Assembly: GCF_003671765.1 (NCBI RefSeq)
Contig: NZ_QPIB01000008.1
Location: 1 to 64,000, forward strand
Reading direction: 5' to 3'
DNA from: Xenophilus sp. E41
GTDB lineage: Bacteria > Pseudomonadota > Gammaproteobacteria > Burkholderiales > Burkholderiaceae_C
Length of the DNA: 64,000 nt
Under the pieces are notes generated by a model. That model was not told the origin of the DNA, made no database searches, and saw only the letters and a program-made list of their open reading frames with translations. Positions 36,933 to 47,038 of the stretch are shown here, piece after piece (the first letter of the stretch is position 1; each line of letters begins with the position of its first letter). A program made the position numbers and the translations under genes.

Positions 36933-37012
36933 GCCCCCACGTTTCGCACTTCGTGTCTTCACTGCCCCCCGAGGGGGCCATCGCCTCCCTGAGGCGGCTC
37001 TGCGGAGGCTGA
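36933..37012. repeat. Comamonadaceae-type intergenic repeat (cacttcgtgt...ccccccgaggggg)
   Basis: The lpxK-trm112 gap contains cgcacttcgtgtcttcactg, then ccccccgagggggccatcgcc. It has a ccccc/ggggg hairpin and a second cctgaggcgg/ccgcctc-like part. Sequences of this kind are frequent between genes in Comamonadaceae. It may act as an RNA hairpin in the transcript. Confidence 0.45.
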
Positions 37013-37013
37013 C

Positions 37014-37196
37014 ATGGACACCAAGCTGCTCGAACTGCTGGTCTGCCCCGTCACCAAGGGCCCGCTGACCTGGAACCCCGAAAAGCAGGAACTCGCCTCG
37101 CGCAGCGCGCGACTGGCCTACCCGGTGCGCGACGGCGTTCCGATCCTGCTGGAGAGCGAGGCGCGCACCCTGACCGACGAGGAACTCGGGCTCTGA
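37014..37196 (+). CDS. Trm112 family small protein (YcaR type)
   Basis: This encodes 60 residues: [20 protein letters not shown], then [19 protein letters not shown]. The Trm112 fold normally binds zinc with four cysteines; here only one (LVCPVTKG) remains, as in many bacterial YcaR proteins. The family helps methyltransferases in other domains of life, but the bacterial role between lpxK and kdsB is unknown. It starts 81 bp after lpxK and ends 13 bp before kdsB. Confidence 0.92.
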   Translation: MDTKLLELLVCPVTKGPLTWNPEKQELASRSARLAYPVRDGVPILLESEARTLTDEELGL

Positions 37197-37209
37197 GCAA
37201 CTGCGACCC

Positions 37210-38755
<1,546 letters not shown>

Positions 38756-38778
38756 AGCGCCCGCGCTCCCTGCCCACA

Positions 38779-38802
38779 GCCACCGCATGCGGTGGCTTTT
38801 TT
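38779..38802 (+). terminator. Rho-independent terminator after adk
   Basis: The stem gccaccgca/tgcggtggc is perfect over 9 bp and followed by six T. It also faces the convergent asparaginase gene. Confidence 0.88.
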
Positions 38803-38818
38803 CTGCCCGACGCAGGCC

Positions 38819-39802
38819 TCAGCCCTGCATGAGCGACAGCATCAGTGCGATGCGCGCCTTGACCGGGCTGAGCGCGCCGGCATCGGGCAGCGCATGCGCG
38901 GCGCCCGGCACGATGCGGCCGAAGGCACAACGCGTGGCCCGCACGACGCGGATGCCCGCAGCCTGCGCGCGCAGCAGCGCCTGCTCCAGCGCGGCGTGCA
39001 CGGAGCCATTGCCGGTGGCGGCGACCACCAGGCCCTGCACCGCATCGGCGGCGCCGGCTTCGCGCTCCCGCACCAGCAGATCGACCAGCGAAGCTCCCGC
39101 GCCGGCGTGGCTCGTCACGATCTCCACGCGCGGCCAGGGGGCGGCCGCCGCCATGTTTTTCATGACCGCCTGCGCCCGCCCCGCGGACGCTGCGGGCCAG
39201 TCTCGCGCCTGACGCAACCGTCCTTCCTCGATGTAGCCGATGGGCCCCATGTCGCCCGAGGAGAAGGCATCGACCCGGTAGGGGTGCACCTTCTGCACGT
39301 CGGGCGCGCCGTGGACCGTGCCCGCGCATACGACGGTGACGCCCTGCACCCCAGGCGTGGCGGCCAGCGCAACGGCATCCAGGATGTTCTGCGGGCCGTC
39401 CGGCACAAGCGCCGAGGCGGGCCGCATGGCGCAGGTGAGAACCACCGGCTTGGAGGCCGGCAGCAGCTCGTGCAGGAAGAAGGCGGTCTCCTCGAGCGTG
39501 TCGGTGCCGTGCGTGACGACCACGCCCGTCACTTCCTCCTGCGCCAGCCAGTGGGCGCAGCGTTGGGCCAGGGTCCGCCACACGCCGAAGTCCATGTCCT
39601 TGCTGTCGATGTTGGCCACCTGCTCGGCAGACAGCGCGACGCCCGGCACCTCCAGGCCGTCGATCAGTTCGGACACCTGGACCTCGCCGGTCGTGTACCC
39701 GACGTTGTCACCCGCCGCCCGGGCACGGCCCGAGATCGTGCCGCCTGTACCCAGCACCACCACATGGGCGGCCGCGCCCGCCTTGGTTTCGCCTGCCTTC
39801 AT
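38819..39802 (-). CDS. L-asparaginase family protein
   Basis: This encodes 327 residues from ATG 39802 (MKAGETKAGAAAHVVVLGTG). The two asparaginase signatures are clear: VVVLGTGGTISGRAR with the nucleophile Thr, and VVVTHGTDTLEETAFFL with the second Thr-Asp pair and Lys in ASKPVVLTCAMRP. No signal peptide is seen, so a cytoplasmic enzyme hydrolysing Asn to Asp and ammonia is likely. It is divergent from lexA; the first SOS box lies 23 bp upstream of its start, so LexA may affect it too. Confidence 0.92.
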   Translation of the reverse strand: MKAGETKAGAAAHVVVLGTGGTISGRARAAGDNVGYTTGEVQVSELIDGLEVPGVALSAEQVANIDSKDMDFGVWRTLAQRCAHWLAQEEVTGVVVTHGTDTLEETAFFLHELLPASKPVVLTCAMRPASALVPDGPQNILDAVALAATPGVQGVTVVCAGTVHGAPDVQKVHPYRVDAFSSGDMGPIGYIEEGRLRQARDWPAASAGRAQAVMKNMAAAAPWPRVEIVTSHAGAGASLVDLLVREREAGAADAVQGLVVAATGNGSVHAALEQALLRAQAAGIRVVRATRCAFGRIVPGAAHALPDAGALSPVKARIALMLSLMQG

Positions 39803-39825
39803 CGTTTGCTTGCCAATCGAATGGA

Positions 39826-39845
39826 AACTGGTTAAAAATACAGTT
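39826..39845. promoter_or_regulatory. LexA-binding SOS box 1
   Basis: The sequence aactggttaaaaatacagtt has the CTG-N10-CAG layout with an AT-rich centre and matching aa/tt ends. It lies 80 bp before lexA and 23 bp before the divergent asparaginase start. Confidence 0.8.
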
Positions 39846-39864
39846 ACTGGATGAACACCCAGTG
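39845..39864. promoter_or_regulatory. LexA-binding SOS box 2
   Basis: The sequence tactggatgaacacccagtg is a second CTG-N10-CAG site immediately after box 1 (centres 19 bp apart). Two side-by-side boxes are typical of autoregulated lexA promoters. Confidence 0.75.
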
Positions 39865-39925
39865 GATGCACCCAGCGGCGGCCGCAAGCCGCCGAATTCA
39901 GCTCACACGCCAAGGAGCCGTTCGC

Positions 39926-40627
39926 ATGCTCAACCTGCCCGCCTCGCCTTTCGCCGCGAAGCTTACCGCTCGCCAGCAGCAGATCCTCGACCTCATCCAG
40001 GCCGCCATCGCGCGCACCGGCGCGCCGCCCACGCGGGCCGAGATCGCCGCCGAGCTGGGCTTCAAGTCGGCCAACGCCGCCGAGGAGCACCTGCAGGCCC
40101 TGGCACGCAAGGGTGTCATCGAACTGGTGAGCGGCACCTCGCGCGGCATCCGCCTGCGCGGCGATGCGTTGCGCTCGCTGCAGGAGTCACGCCATCGCGA
40201 CGGCAGCCAGTTGTCTCTCGCCCTGCCCGGCATCGCGCAGTTGGCGCTGCCGCTCATCGGTCGGGTGGCAGCTGGCTCTCCCATCCTGGCCCAGGAGCAC
40301 GTGGACCAGACCTACTACGTCGAGAACACGCTGTTCCAGCGCAAGCCCGACTACCTCTTGAAGGTGCGCGGCATGTCCATGCGCGACGCCGGCATCATGG
40401 ACGGCGACCTGCTCGCGGTGCAGGCCACCAAGGAAGCACGCAACGGCCAGATCATCGTGGCCCGCCTGGGCGAGGAAGTAACCGTCAAGCGCCTCAAGCG
40501 CACCAGGTACGTGGTCGAGCTCCACGCCGAGAACCCCGATTACCCCACCATCGTCGTCGAGCCCGGCGAGCCCTTCGAGATCGAGGGCCTGGCCGTCGGG
40601 CTGATTCGCAACACGATGCTGATGTAA
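39926..40627 (+). CDS. lexA: LexA SOS repressor
   Basis: This encodes 233 residues from ATG 39926 ([20 protein letters not shown]), with AAGGAG 9 nt upstream; the family N-terminus begins here rather than at the longer ATG 39851. The winged HTH reads [21 protein letters not shown]. The self-cleavage site is Ala-Gly in GRVAAGSPI. The catalytic Ser is in [15 protein letters not shown] and the Lys in EEVTVKRL. It represses DNA damage genes including itself through two SOS boxes upstream. Confidence 0.97.
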   Translation: MLNLPASPFAAKLTARQQQILDLIQAAIARTGAPPTRAEIAAELGFKSANAAEEHLQALARKGVIELVSGTSRGIRLRGDALRSLQESRHRDGSQLSLALPGIAQLALPLIGRVAAGSPILAQEHVDQTYYVENTLFQRKPDYLLKVRGMSMRDAGIMDGDLLAVQATKEARNGQIIVARLGEEVTVKRLKRTRYVVELHAENPDYPTIVVEPGEPFEIEGLAVGLIRNTMLM

Positions 40628-40741
40628 CGCCACACAACAGCCGTATCAGGTGGCGGGCGTATGGCGAGTGGCCATCACCCTGCTGCGGCTGTCCCTCCGT
40701 GAATCCTGCCTGTGTTCCACCCCTTGATCTCAGGAGTTCAC

Positions 40742-41086
40742 ATGGGAATCGCTCTGCTCGCAATCGCCGATTTGTTCACCCCCCTTCAATCGCTCGCCAG
40801 CCGCTGGATGCCGGCGCGCGACTCGCGCCGCAGGGCGTCGGCAGGGCTGCGCTACGTGGCGGTCCGGCCGGCATGCGGCGTCCGCAACGGTGCCGCTGCC
40901 CTGCCAGCACCGGCACGCCAGCACGGTGTGGTGCGCGTGGTGCGCATCGTGGAGCGCGGCCAATCCGCCGGAAATGACGGCCGCGTCGTGATTTCGGGCC
41001 GCATGGCCGACGTATGCGCCGAACTGGACCGCCTCGCGGCCCTCGAGGCCGCCGCCACAACGGCTTCACCGAAGCAACTGCACTGA
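40742..41086 (+). CDS. Conserved small hypothetical protein, 114 residues
   Basis: The ORF starts MGIALLAIADLFTPLQSLAS. A basic Arg-rich middle leads to a C-terminal part (VVRIVERGQSAGNDGRVVIS, then GRMADVCAELDRLAALEAA) that looks folded and is seen in small Comamonadaceae proteins next to lexA-type loci. I recognise no domain and suggest no function. It lies 114 bp after lexA on the same strand without a visible terminator, so SOS-linked read-through is possible. Confidence 0.6.
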   Translation: MGIALLAIADLFTPLQSLASRWMPARDSRRRASAGLRYVAVRPACGVRNGAAALPAPARQHGVVRVVRIVERGQSAGNDGRVVISGRMADVCAELDRLAALEAAATTASPKQLH

Positions 41087-41210
41087 GCGCGCCGCCCCGC
41101 GCGGCCATCCGGCACCGCGCCCGCGGCCGACTCCGAATGGCACAGCAGCAGGCTGTGCCGTCGGCTGCACACGCCAAACGCCTGTCATGCGCAAGGCACA
41201 ATGGGCAGCC

Positions 41211-42218
41211 ATGAACATTGTGATCTTGGACGACTACCAGGATGCCGTGCGCAAGCTGCGCTGCGCCGCCAAGCTCGACGCCTACGCGGCGAAGGTCTAC
41301 ACCAACACCGTCAAGGGCATCGGGCAGCTCTCGGTCCGGCTCAAGGACGCCGACGTGATCGTGCTCATCCGAGAGCGCACGCAGATCACGCGGCAACTCG
41401 TCGAGAAGCTTCCCAAGCTCAAGCTCATTTCGCAGACTGGCCGGGCCGGCTCGCACATCGACGTCAATGCCTGCACCGAATTCGGTGTGGCGGTGGCCGA
41501 AGGCAGCGGCTCGCCGCTCGCCCCCGCCGAGCTGACCTGGGCTTTGATCATGGCCGCCATGCGGCGCCTGCCCCAGTACATCAGCAACCTCAAGCATGGC
41601 GCCTGGCAACAGTCGGGGCTGAAGTCCGCGGCGATGCCGCCCAATTTCGGGCTCGGCTCGGTGCTCAAGGGCAAGACGCTGGGCATCTGGGGTTATGGCC
41701 GCATCGGCCAGCTCGTGGCCCGTTATGGGCAGGCCTTCGGCATGCAGGTGGTGATCTGGGGCCGCGAGGGCAGCTGCAGCAAGGCACGCTCCGACGGCTT
41801 CCAGGTGGCCGCAAGCCGCGAAGCACTGTTCGAGCAGGCCGACGTGCTGTCGGTGCACCTGCGCCTGAACGACGAGACGCGCGGCCTGGTGGGCCTGGAC
41901 GACCTGATGCGGATGAAGCCCACGGCCCTGTTCGTGAACACCTCGCGCGCCGAGCTGGTCGAACCGGACGCGCTCCTGGCAGCCCTGAACCGCGGCCGGC
42001 CGGGCCTGGCGGCGATCGATGTCTTCGAGAGCGAGCCGCCGCTGCAAGGCCATGCCCTGCTGCGCCTGGAGAACTGCATCTGCACGCCGCACATCGGCTA
42101 TGTGGAGCAGGAGAGCTACGAGATGTACTTCGGCCAGGCTTTCGACAATGTCGTGAGCTTCATCCGGGGCAATCCCACCAACATCGTCAACCCGGGCGCG
42201 CTGCAGGTTCGTCGCTGA
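41211..42218 (+). CDS. D-2-hydroxyacid dehydrogenase family protein
   Basis: This encodes 335 residues from ATG 41211 (MNIVILDDYQDAVRKLRCAA). The NAD-binding fold reads KTLGIWGYGRIGQLVARYGQ. The catalytic set is Arg in LFVNTSRAELVEPDALL, Glu in IDVFESEPPLQ and His in NCICTPHIGYVE. The N-terminal catalytic subdomain includes LISQTGRAGSHIDVNAC. It is related to phosphoglycerate and glyoxylate/hydroxypyruvate reductases; the substrate cannot be fixed. It is convergent with the FimV-like gene (30-bp gap). Confidence 0.92.
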   Translation: MNIVILDDYQDAVRKLRCAAKLDAYAAKVYTNTVKGIGQLSVRLKDADVIVLIRERTQITRQLVEKLPKLKLISQTGRAGSHIDVNACTEFGVAVAEGSGSPLAPAELTWALIMAAMRRLPQYISNLKHGAWQQSGLKSAAMPPNFGLGSVLKGKTLGIWGYGRIGQLVARYGQAFGMQVVIWGREGSCSKARSDGFQVAASREALFEQADVLSVHLRLNDETRGLVGLDDLMRMKPTALFVNTSRAELVEPDALLAALNRGRPGLAAIDVFESEPPLQGHALLRLENCICTPHIGYVEQESYEMYFGQAFDNVVSFIRGNPTNIVNPGALQVRR

Positions 42219-42248
42219 GGCCGCGCCCGCTGCGGCGGGCCGCCTGGG

Positions 42249-44567
42249 TCAACGCTTGAGCGAGCCGGGCTTGATCGATTCCTCGATCTCGGGATCGAAG
42301 AGCTCCAGGTCCGGCAGTTGCGCCGAGGGCGAATCCGATGATGCGGATGCGAGTTCCGTGGTGGGCTGGTCCAGCACCGCCGGCTCGATGACCGGCACCG
42401 CCTTCGCTTTTTCGGCCTCGGCACGACGCAAGGCCGCTGGAATGGTGTTGACGCCGGCCATGTCCAGGTCGTCCAGGTCGAAGTCCAGCGACGCCGTGAG
42501 CGGGTGCGGCGGTCGTGTCGGCTGGAAATCCGTGTGGCGCGGCTCCACGAGCGAGGTGTCGCGTGCCAGCGACTGCGGCGCAGTCGGCAACTCGACCGCC
42601 GATGTGGGCAAGGCCATCGGCATGGTTTCGTGCTGCTGGTGGCGCATGAGCACCTCTGCCAGCGACGGACGCTGCGAATCTCCGTCGACCGGCTGCTCCT
42701 GGGCCATGGCGTAGAGCATGAGCAGTTCGCGGTAGGCCGCCAGGTCGAAGGTCGGCTGGCCGTCCTCGCCCGGGCGACGGAACAGCAGCTCCTCGATGAC
42801 CGGCAGCGACTCGGGCCCCGGCCAGTGCTCCTCGATGCGCTGGAGCACCTCGTTGTGGTGGTCCAGGGGCCGGCCGGCGTCCTGGTGGAAATCGTCGAAG
42901 GACGGCACGCGCACGTTCAGTGCCTGCTGGCACTGCCTGCGCACCCGCTCGTAATCCAGCATGCGGCCCAGGCTGTGGAAGATGCGCAGCAATTCGAGGT
43001 AGGCCAGCGCACTGGTGTCCGGATGGTCGGCCACGTACTCGGACAGCACGGCGATGGCTTGCTCGTGCTGGCCCAGGGAAAGGAAGAACTCGGCCTGCTG
43101 CTGCACATCGAAGAGCTCCTCGGTGTTCACCGAGCGGGAGGTCGGCTGCGATTGCCCCGGCAGCGCAGGGGCGTCGAAATCCGCATGCCGCAGGTCGGAG
43201 CCGGAGTGTTCCGCGCTGCGAGGTGCGTCCGGGTCGATGAATCCGCTGGGCACCCCGTGCGCCGCGGCACCGGACGCAACGGCCGAAGCTGCGGCGGCCC
43301 CTGCGAGAGCGCGCTCGGCCCCCGCGTTGTTCTCGCCCGGGTAGGTGTCGGCGGCATCGTCGAGCGCGCCCAGCTGAGACGAACGCGCCGGCGCAGCCCC
43401 GCCCCCTTCGGGCCACCACACCGACTGTGCGGCACGACGCGACGCCAGCCACATCCACACCAAGGCAGTCAGGGCAAGCAGCAGCAACAGCACCAGCGCA
43501 TAGACCACCGGATTGCTGTAGCGGCTCTCCCGTGCCGCGGCCAGTTCGCGACGCATCTCGAGCAGCGTCTGCTCGTTGCGGGCAGTCTGCTCGCGCAGGG
43601 AGGCCAGCGCCTGTTCCAGCGCCACCGTACGCTGCGCGTCGCGCACCGCCTCCGGCGTCGGCGCGACCACCGAAGGCGCGCTCGCCGCGGGCTGGGGCGC
43701 GACCGCCGCCGCGGCCTCGTTGCGTACCGGCTCGCTCGCCGCAGGAGTCGGCGGCTGGGCGGTCGCCGGCGCGGGGGTCTGACCCGACGACGATGGCTGT
43801 CGTCCCGTGGCGGCCGACGGTGCCGGCGCTGCCGCCTCGCGCGGAGCAAGCGGTGCCAGCGCATCGACCTGGAGGCGCCCGCCCGACGAAGCGCCGGCAG
43901 GCACACTGGCGCGCGCCGAAGCCGCCGCGCGCCGACGTGCGGCGGCTTCGGCGTTCTGGCGCTCGGGAGCGACGCTGCGAGCGCTTCGCGCCGCGGCGGG
44001 TGCGCTTGCACGGCGCCGTTCGGCCCCCCCTTCGCCGCCGCCGCCGTCGGGCCGCGCTGCACGTGCGACGCGCGCCGGCGGACGCTGAGGCGCCGCAACA
44101 ACGGCGGCGCGGGCGGCTTCGCCCGGTGCCTCGAAGGATGGCAGCGCCGCGTCCACAGGCGGCGGGTCGGCCAGCAGCACGACCTGCCGGGTGGAGGTCG
44201 CCGAGCAACCGGCCTTGACCGTGACCGTGACGATGGGTTCCTCCACCGCCCGGCTGGTGCGCACGCGCAGCCGGGGGGCGTCCGGCGCCGCGCCGGGCTC
44301 GAGCGAGACACTCACGCGCCGCTCGTCCATGGCGGCATCGCCCTGCACCACCTCGACCTGCGGGCAGAGCGAGCCACCCACCTCGTTGCCATCCAGCGTG
44401 AGGGGGATGACGATGTTGAGCGGCTTGCCGATCCACGCCGCACCCTGCGGGCGCCCGATCGTCAGCGCGGACGCGGGAAGCACGAACCCGAGTACAAACA
44501 GGGTCGCCGCAGCGTGACGGAATCGCACAATCGAGGGCTGCAAGGAAGAAGTCAAAAGTAGACACAT
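42249..44567 (-). CDS. FimV-like membrane protein with TPR-type C-terminal part
   Basis: This encodes 772 residues from ATG 44567. A signal sequence (about 1-33) ends ASA-LTIGRPQGAAWIGKPL, and this N-terminal beta domain resembles the FimV family N-terminus. Residues about 145-305 are low complexity (Ala/Pro/Arg). A coiled coil (about 308-348), one membrane helix (353-374) and a cytoplasmic TPR-like unit (EQAIAVLSEYVADHPDTSAL) follow, with an acidic C-terminus. FimV organises polar pili and c-di-GMP enzymes. There is no LysM motif and no asd/truA neighbour, so this is a paralogue or relative. A role at the pole is inference. Confidence 0.78.
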   Translation of the reverse strand: MCLLLTSSLQPSIVRFRHAAATLFVLGFVLPASALTIGRPQGAAWIGKPLNIVIPLTLDGNEVGGSLCPQVEVVQGDAAMDERRVSVSLEPGAAPDAPRLRVRTSRAVEEPIVTVTVKAGCSATSTRQVVLLADPPPVDAALPSFEAPGEAARAAVVAAPQRPPARVARAARPDGGGGEGGAERRRASAPAAARSARSVAPERQNAEAAARRRAAASARASVPAGASSGGRLQVDALAPLAPREAAAPAPSAATGRQPSSSGQTPAPATAQPPTPAASEPVRNEAAAAVAPQPAASAPSVVAPTPEAVRDAQRTVALEQALASLREQTARNEQTLLEMRRELAAARESRYSNPVVYALVLLLLLALTALVWMWLASRRAAQSVWWPEGGGAAPARSSQLGALDDAADTYPGENNAGAERALAGAAAASAVASGAAAHGVPSGFIDPDAPRSAEHSGSDLRHADFDAPALPGQSQPTSRSVNTEELFDVQQQAEFFLSLGQHEQAIAVLSEYVADHPDTSALAYLELLRIFHSLGRMLDYERVRRQCQQALNVRVPSFDDFHQDAGRPLDHHNEVLQRIEEHWPGPESLPVIEELLFRRPGEDGQPTFDLAAYRELLMLYAMAQEQPVDGDSQRPSLAEVLMRHQQHETMPMALPTSAVELPTAPQSLARDTSLVEPRHTDFQPTRPPHPLTASLDFDLDDLDMAGVNTIPAALRRAEAEKAKAVPVIEPAVLDQPTTELASASSDSPSAQLPDLELFDPEIEESIKPGSLKR

Positions 44568-44614
44568 TTTGACACCAACATCAACAAAGTACATCTTTGG
44601 GACACATTTAAAAG

Positions 44615-46135
44615 ATGACCGTGAAATTTTCGACCATCGCCATCGTGGGCACCGGCGCCATGGGCCGGGGCATCGCGCAAATCGCCGCCCAGGCCGGCAG
44701 CACCGTCTACCTGCTCGATGCACAGGAGGGTGCGGCGCAGAAGGCGGCGTCCGCCATCGTCGCCCAATGGGACAAGCTGGTCGAGAAAGGACGCCTCGAT
44801 CCGGCGCAACGTGACGTCTATGCGACACACTTGTGTCCCGTGGAGGCGCTTTCGGCCCTCAAGGGGTGCGACCTGGTGGTCGAGGCGATCGTCGAGAAGC
44901 TCGACGTCAAGCGACAGCTCTTCAAGGACCTCGAGGACATCGTGTCGCCGGAGGCGGTGCTGGCGACCAACACGTCGTCGCTGTCGGTGACCGCCATCGG
45001 CGCCGGCCTTCGCCACCCGGGCCGCTTCGCCGGCTTCCACTTCTTCAACCCCGTGCCGCTCATGAAGGTGGTCGAGGTGGTCGCCGGCTTCAAGACCGAA
45101 GCGGCCGTCTGCGACCGGCTGCGCGAGTACGCGCGCCAGATGGGCCACAGCGCCGTCCTGGCGCAGGACACCCCGGGTTTCATCGTCAACCATGCAGGCC
45201 GGGGCTACGGCACCGAGGCCCTGCGCATCGTCGGCGAAGGGGTGGCCGACTTCGCCACCATCGACCGCATCCTCAAGGACCAGGCCGGCTTCAAGCTCGG
45301 CCCCTTCGAGTTGATGGACCTCACGGCGCTGGACGTGTCCCACCCCGTGATGGAATCGATCTACCGGCAGTATTACGACGAGCCACGCTTCCGGCCCAGC
45401 GTGATCACCGCGCAGCGCCTGGCGGCCGGCGCGCTGGGCCGCAAGACGGGGGAAGGCTTCTACCGCTACGCCGACGGCGCGGCTGCGGTGCCCGACGAGC
45501 CCGCGGCGCCCGCCGTCGACACGCTGCCACCCGTGTGGGTCCCGCCGCGCGCCACGCGCCGTGCGGAGCTGCTGCGGCTGGTGCACACGCTCGGCGGCCA
45601 GCTGGAGACCGGCGCCGCACCGTCGTCGCAAGCGCTGGTCGTCGTCGCGCCACTGGGCTTCGACATCACGACCGTCGCGGCGGTGGAGCGCCTGGATGCC
45701 ACCCGCACCGTGGGCATCGACATGCTGGTCGACGACGCCGCAACGAAGCGCCGCGTGCTCGCCACCAACCCGGCCACGCGGCGCGACATGCGCGATGCCG
45801 CACATGCGCTCTTCGCGCGCGACGGCAAGGCGGTCAGCGTGATACGTGACAGCGGCGGCTTCGTCACGCAGCGCGTGCTCGCCACCATCGTCAACATCGC
45901 CACCGACATCTGCCAGCAGCGCATCTGCACGCCCGCCGACCTGGAAACGGCGGTCACGCTGGGGCTCGGCTATCCCCGAGGTCCGCTGGCGATGGGCGAT
46001 CTGTACGGACCGACCAACATGCTGGAGGTGCTGTTCAACATGCAGACCGTGTATGGCGATCCGCGCTATCGCCCGAGCCCCTGGCTGCGCCGCCGCGGCG
46101 CGCTGGGCCTGAGCCTCAGGCACGAAGAAGAATGA
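44615..46135 (+). CDS. 3-Hydroxyacyl-CoA dehydrogenase (PaaH/PaaC-like)
   Basis: This encodes 506 residues. NAD motif VGTGAMGRGIAQIAAQAG comes first, then the active-site region FAGFHFFNPVPLMKVVEVV (catalytic His in FHFFNP) and PGFIVNHAGRGYGTEALRI. A second C-terminal 3HCDH domain has SGGFVTQRVLATIVNIATD and LGYPRGPLAMGDLYG. It oxidises 3-hydroxyacyl-CoA to 3-oxoacyl-CoA. The two-domain build resembles the phenylacetate enzyme, but no other paa genes are near. It starts 47 bp from the divergent fimV-like gene and heads the acyl-CoA block. Confidence 0.93.
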   Translation: MTVKFSTIAIVGTGAMGRGIAQIAAQAGSTVYLLDAQEGAAQKAASAIVAQWDKLVEKGRLDPAQRDVYATHLCPVEALSALKGCDLVVEAIVEKLDVKRQLFKDLEDIVSPEAVLATNTSSLSVTAIGAGLRHPGRFAGFHFFNPVPLMKVVEVVAGFKTEAAVCDRLREYARQMGHSAVLAQDTPGFIVNHAGRGYGTEALRIVGEGVADFATIDRILKDQAGFKLGPFELMDLTALDVSHPVMESIYRQYYDEPRFRPSVITAQRLAAGALGRKTGEGFYRYADGAAAVPDEPAAPAVDTLPPVWVPPRATRRAELLRLVHTLGGQLETGAAPSSQALVVVAPLGFDITTVAAVERLDATRTVGIDMLVDDAATKRRVLATNPATRRDMRDAAHALFARDGKAVSVIRDSGGFVTQRVLATIVNIATDICQQRICTPADLETAVTLGLGYPRGPLAMGDLYGPTNMLEVLFNMQTVYGDPRYRPSPWLRRRGALGLSLRHEEE

Positions 46136-46175
46136 CACGCGTCACGTCAGGCGCACGCGAGACAGAGGCCCACCG

Positions 46176-46955
46176 ATGACCGCAGAACTGAAGAGCACCA
46201 GCGAAGGCCGCACCATGGTGCTGACGCTGTCCAATCCGAGCCAGCGCAACGCGCTGGGGCCGGAGATCTACGCCGCCGGCATCGAGGCGCTGGGCGGCGC
46301 GGAAAGCAACCCGGAGGTGCGCTGCGTCGTCATCGTCGGTGAAGGCGCGTGGTTCTGCGCCGGCGGTTCGCTGCAGCGGCTGCAGGCCAATCGCGAACGC
46401 GACCCGCAGGTGCAGGCCGAGAGCATCGAGGGGCTGCACAGCTGGATCGACGCCATCCGCACCTTCCCCAAGCCCGTGATCGCCGCCGTCGAGGGTGCTG
46501 CCGCGGGCGCCGGCTTCTCGCTCGCGATGGCCTGCGACTTCGTCGTCGCCGCACGCGATGCGATCTTCGCCGCGTCGTACAGCAACGTCGCTCTGTCGCC
46601 GGACGGCGGCTTGAGTTGGCACCTTGCACGGGCACTGCCGCGACAGCTCGCCAGCGAATGGCTCATGAAGGGCGAACGCATTGCCGCCACGCGACTGCAC
46701 GAGTTGGGACTGGTGAACGAGCTGACCGACGCGGGCCATGCCTTGAGCACGGCGATGGCCCTCGCCCACGGCCTGGCCGAACGTGCACCGAACGCGCTCG
46801 CCAGCATCAAGGAACTCGTCAGCGAAGCGCGTGGCGTCGACTTGAACACCCAGCTTGCGAGCGAGCGCGATCACTTCGTGCGCAACCTGCACCATGCCAA
46901 CGCCGGCATCGGCATCTCGGCCTTCCTCGCCAAGAGCAAGCCGCAGTACGAATAG
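46176..46955 (+). CDS. Enoyl-CoA hydratase/isomerase family protein
   Basis: This encodes 259 residues of the crotonase fold: VLTLSNPSQRNALGPEIY, WFCAGGSLQRLQ (first oxyanion part), EGAAAGAGFSLAMACDFVVAA (second) and a helical C-terminus. The usual catalytic glutamates are not both obvious; SPDGGLSWHLARAL has Asp in the second position, as in several isomerases. It lies 40 bp after the dehydrogenase on the same strand and likely acts in the same pathway. Confidence 0.92.
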   Translation: MTAELKSTSEGRTMVLTLSNPSQRNALGPEIYAAGIEALGGAESNPEVRCVVIVGEGAWFCAGGSLQRLQANRERDPQVQAESIEGLHSWIDAIRTFPKPVIAAVEGAAAGAGFSLAMACDFVVAARDAIFAASYSNVALSPDGGLSWHLARALPRQLASEWLMKGERIAATRLHELGLVNELTDAGHALSTAMALAHGLAERAPNALASIKELVSEARGVDLNTQLASERDHFVRNLHHANAGIGISAFLAKSKPQYE

Positions 46956-47038
46956 GCCGCACGCGGCGCAGCACGGCGAACGGCCCCGGTCGCTCGTGCG
47001 ACAACCCTCTCTCATCCAGTCGCGGAAAAGACAGACCA

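Noticed and set aside
43410-44240. Ala/Pro/Arg-rich repetitive stretch resembling a tandem repeat
   Set aside because: It is the low-complexity linker of the FimV-like protein; no unit of constant length repeats.
44615-46135. Assignment to a phenylacetate degradation cluster
   Set aside because: The two-domain dehydrogenase is PaaH-like, but no paaABCDEGJK genes are near; the neighbours fit general acyl-CoA catabolism.
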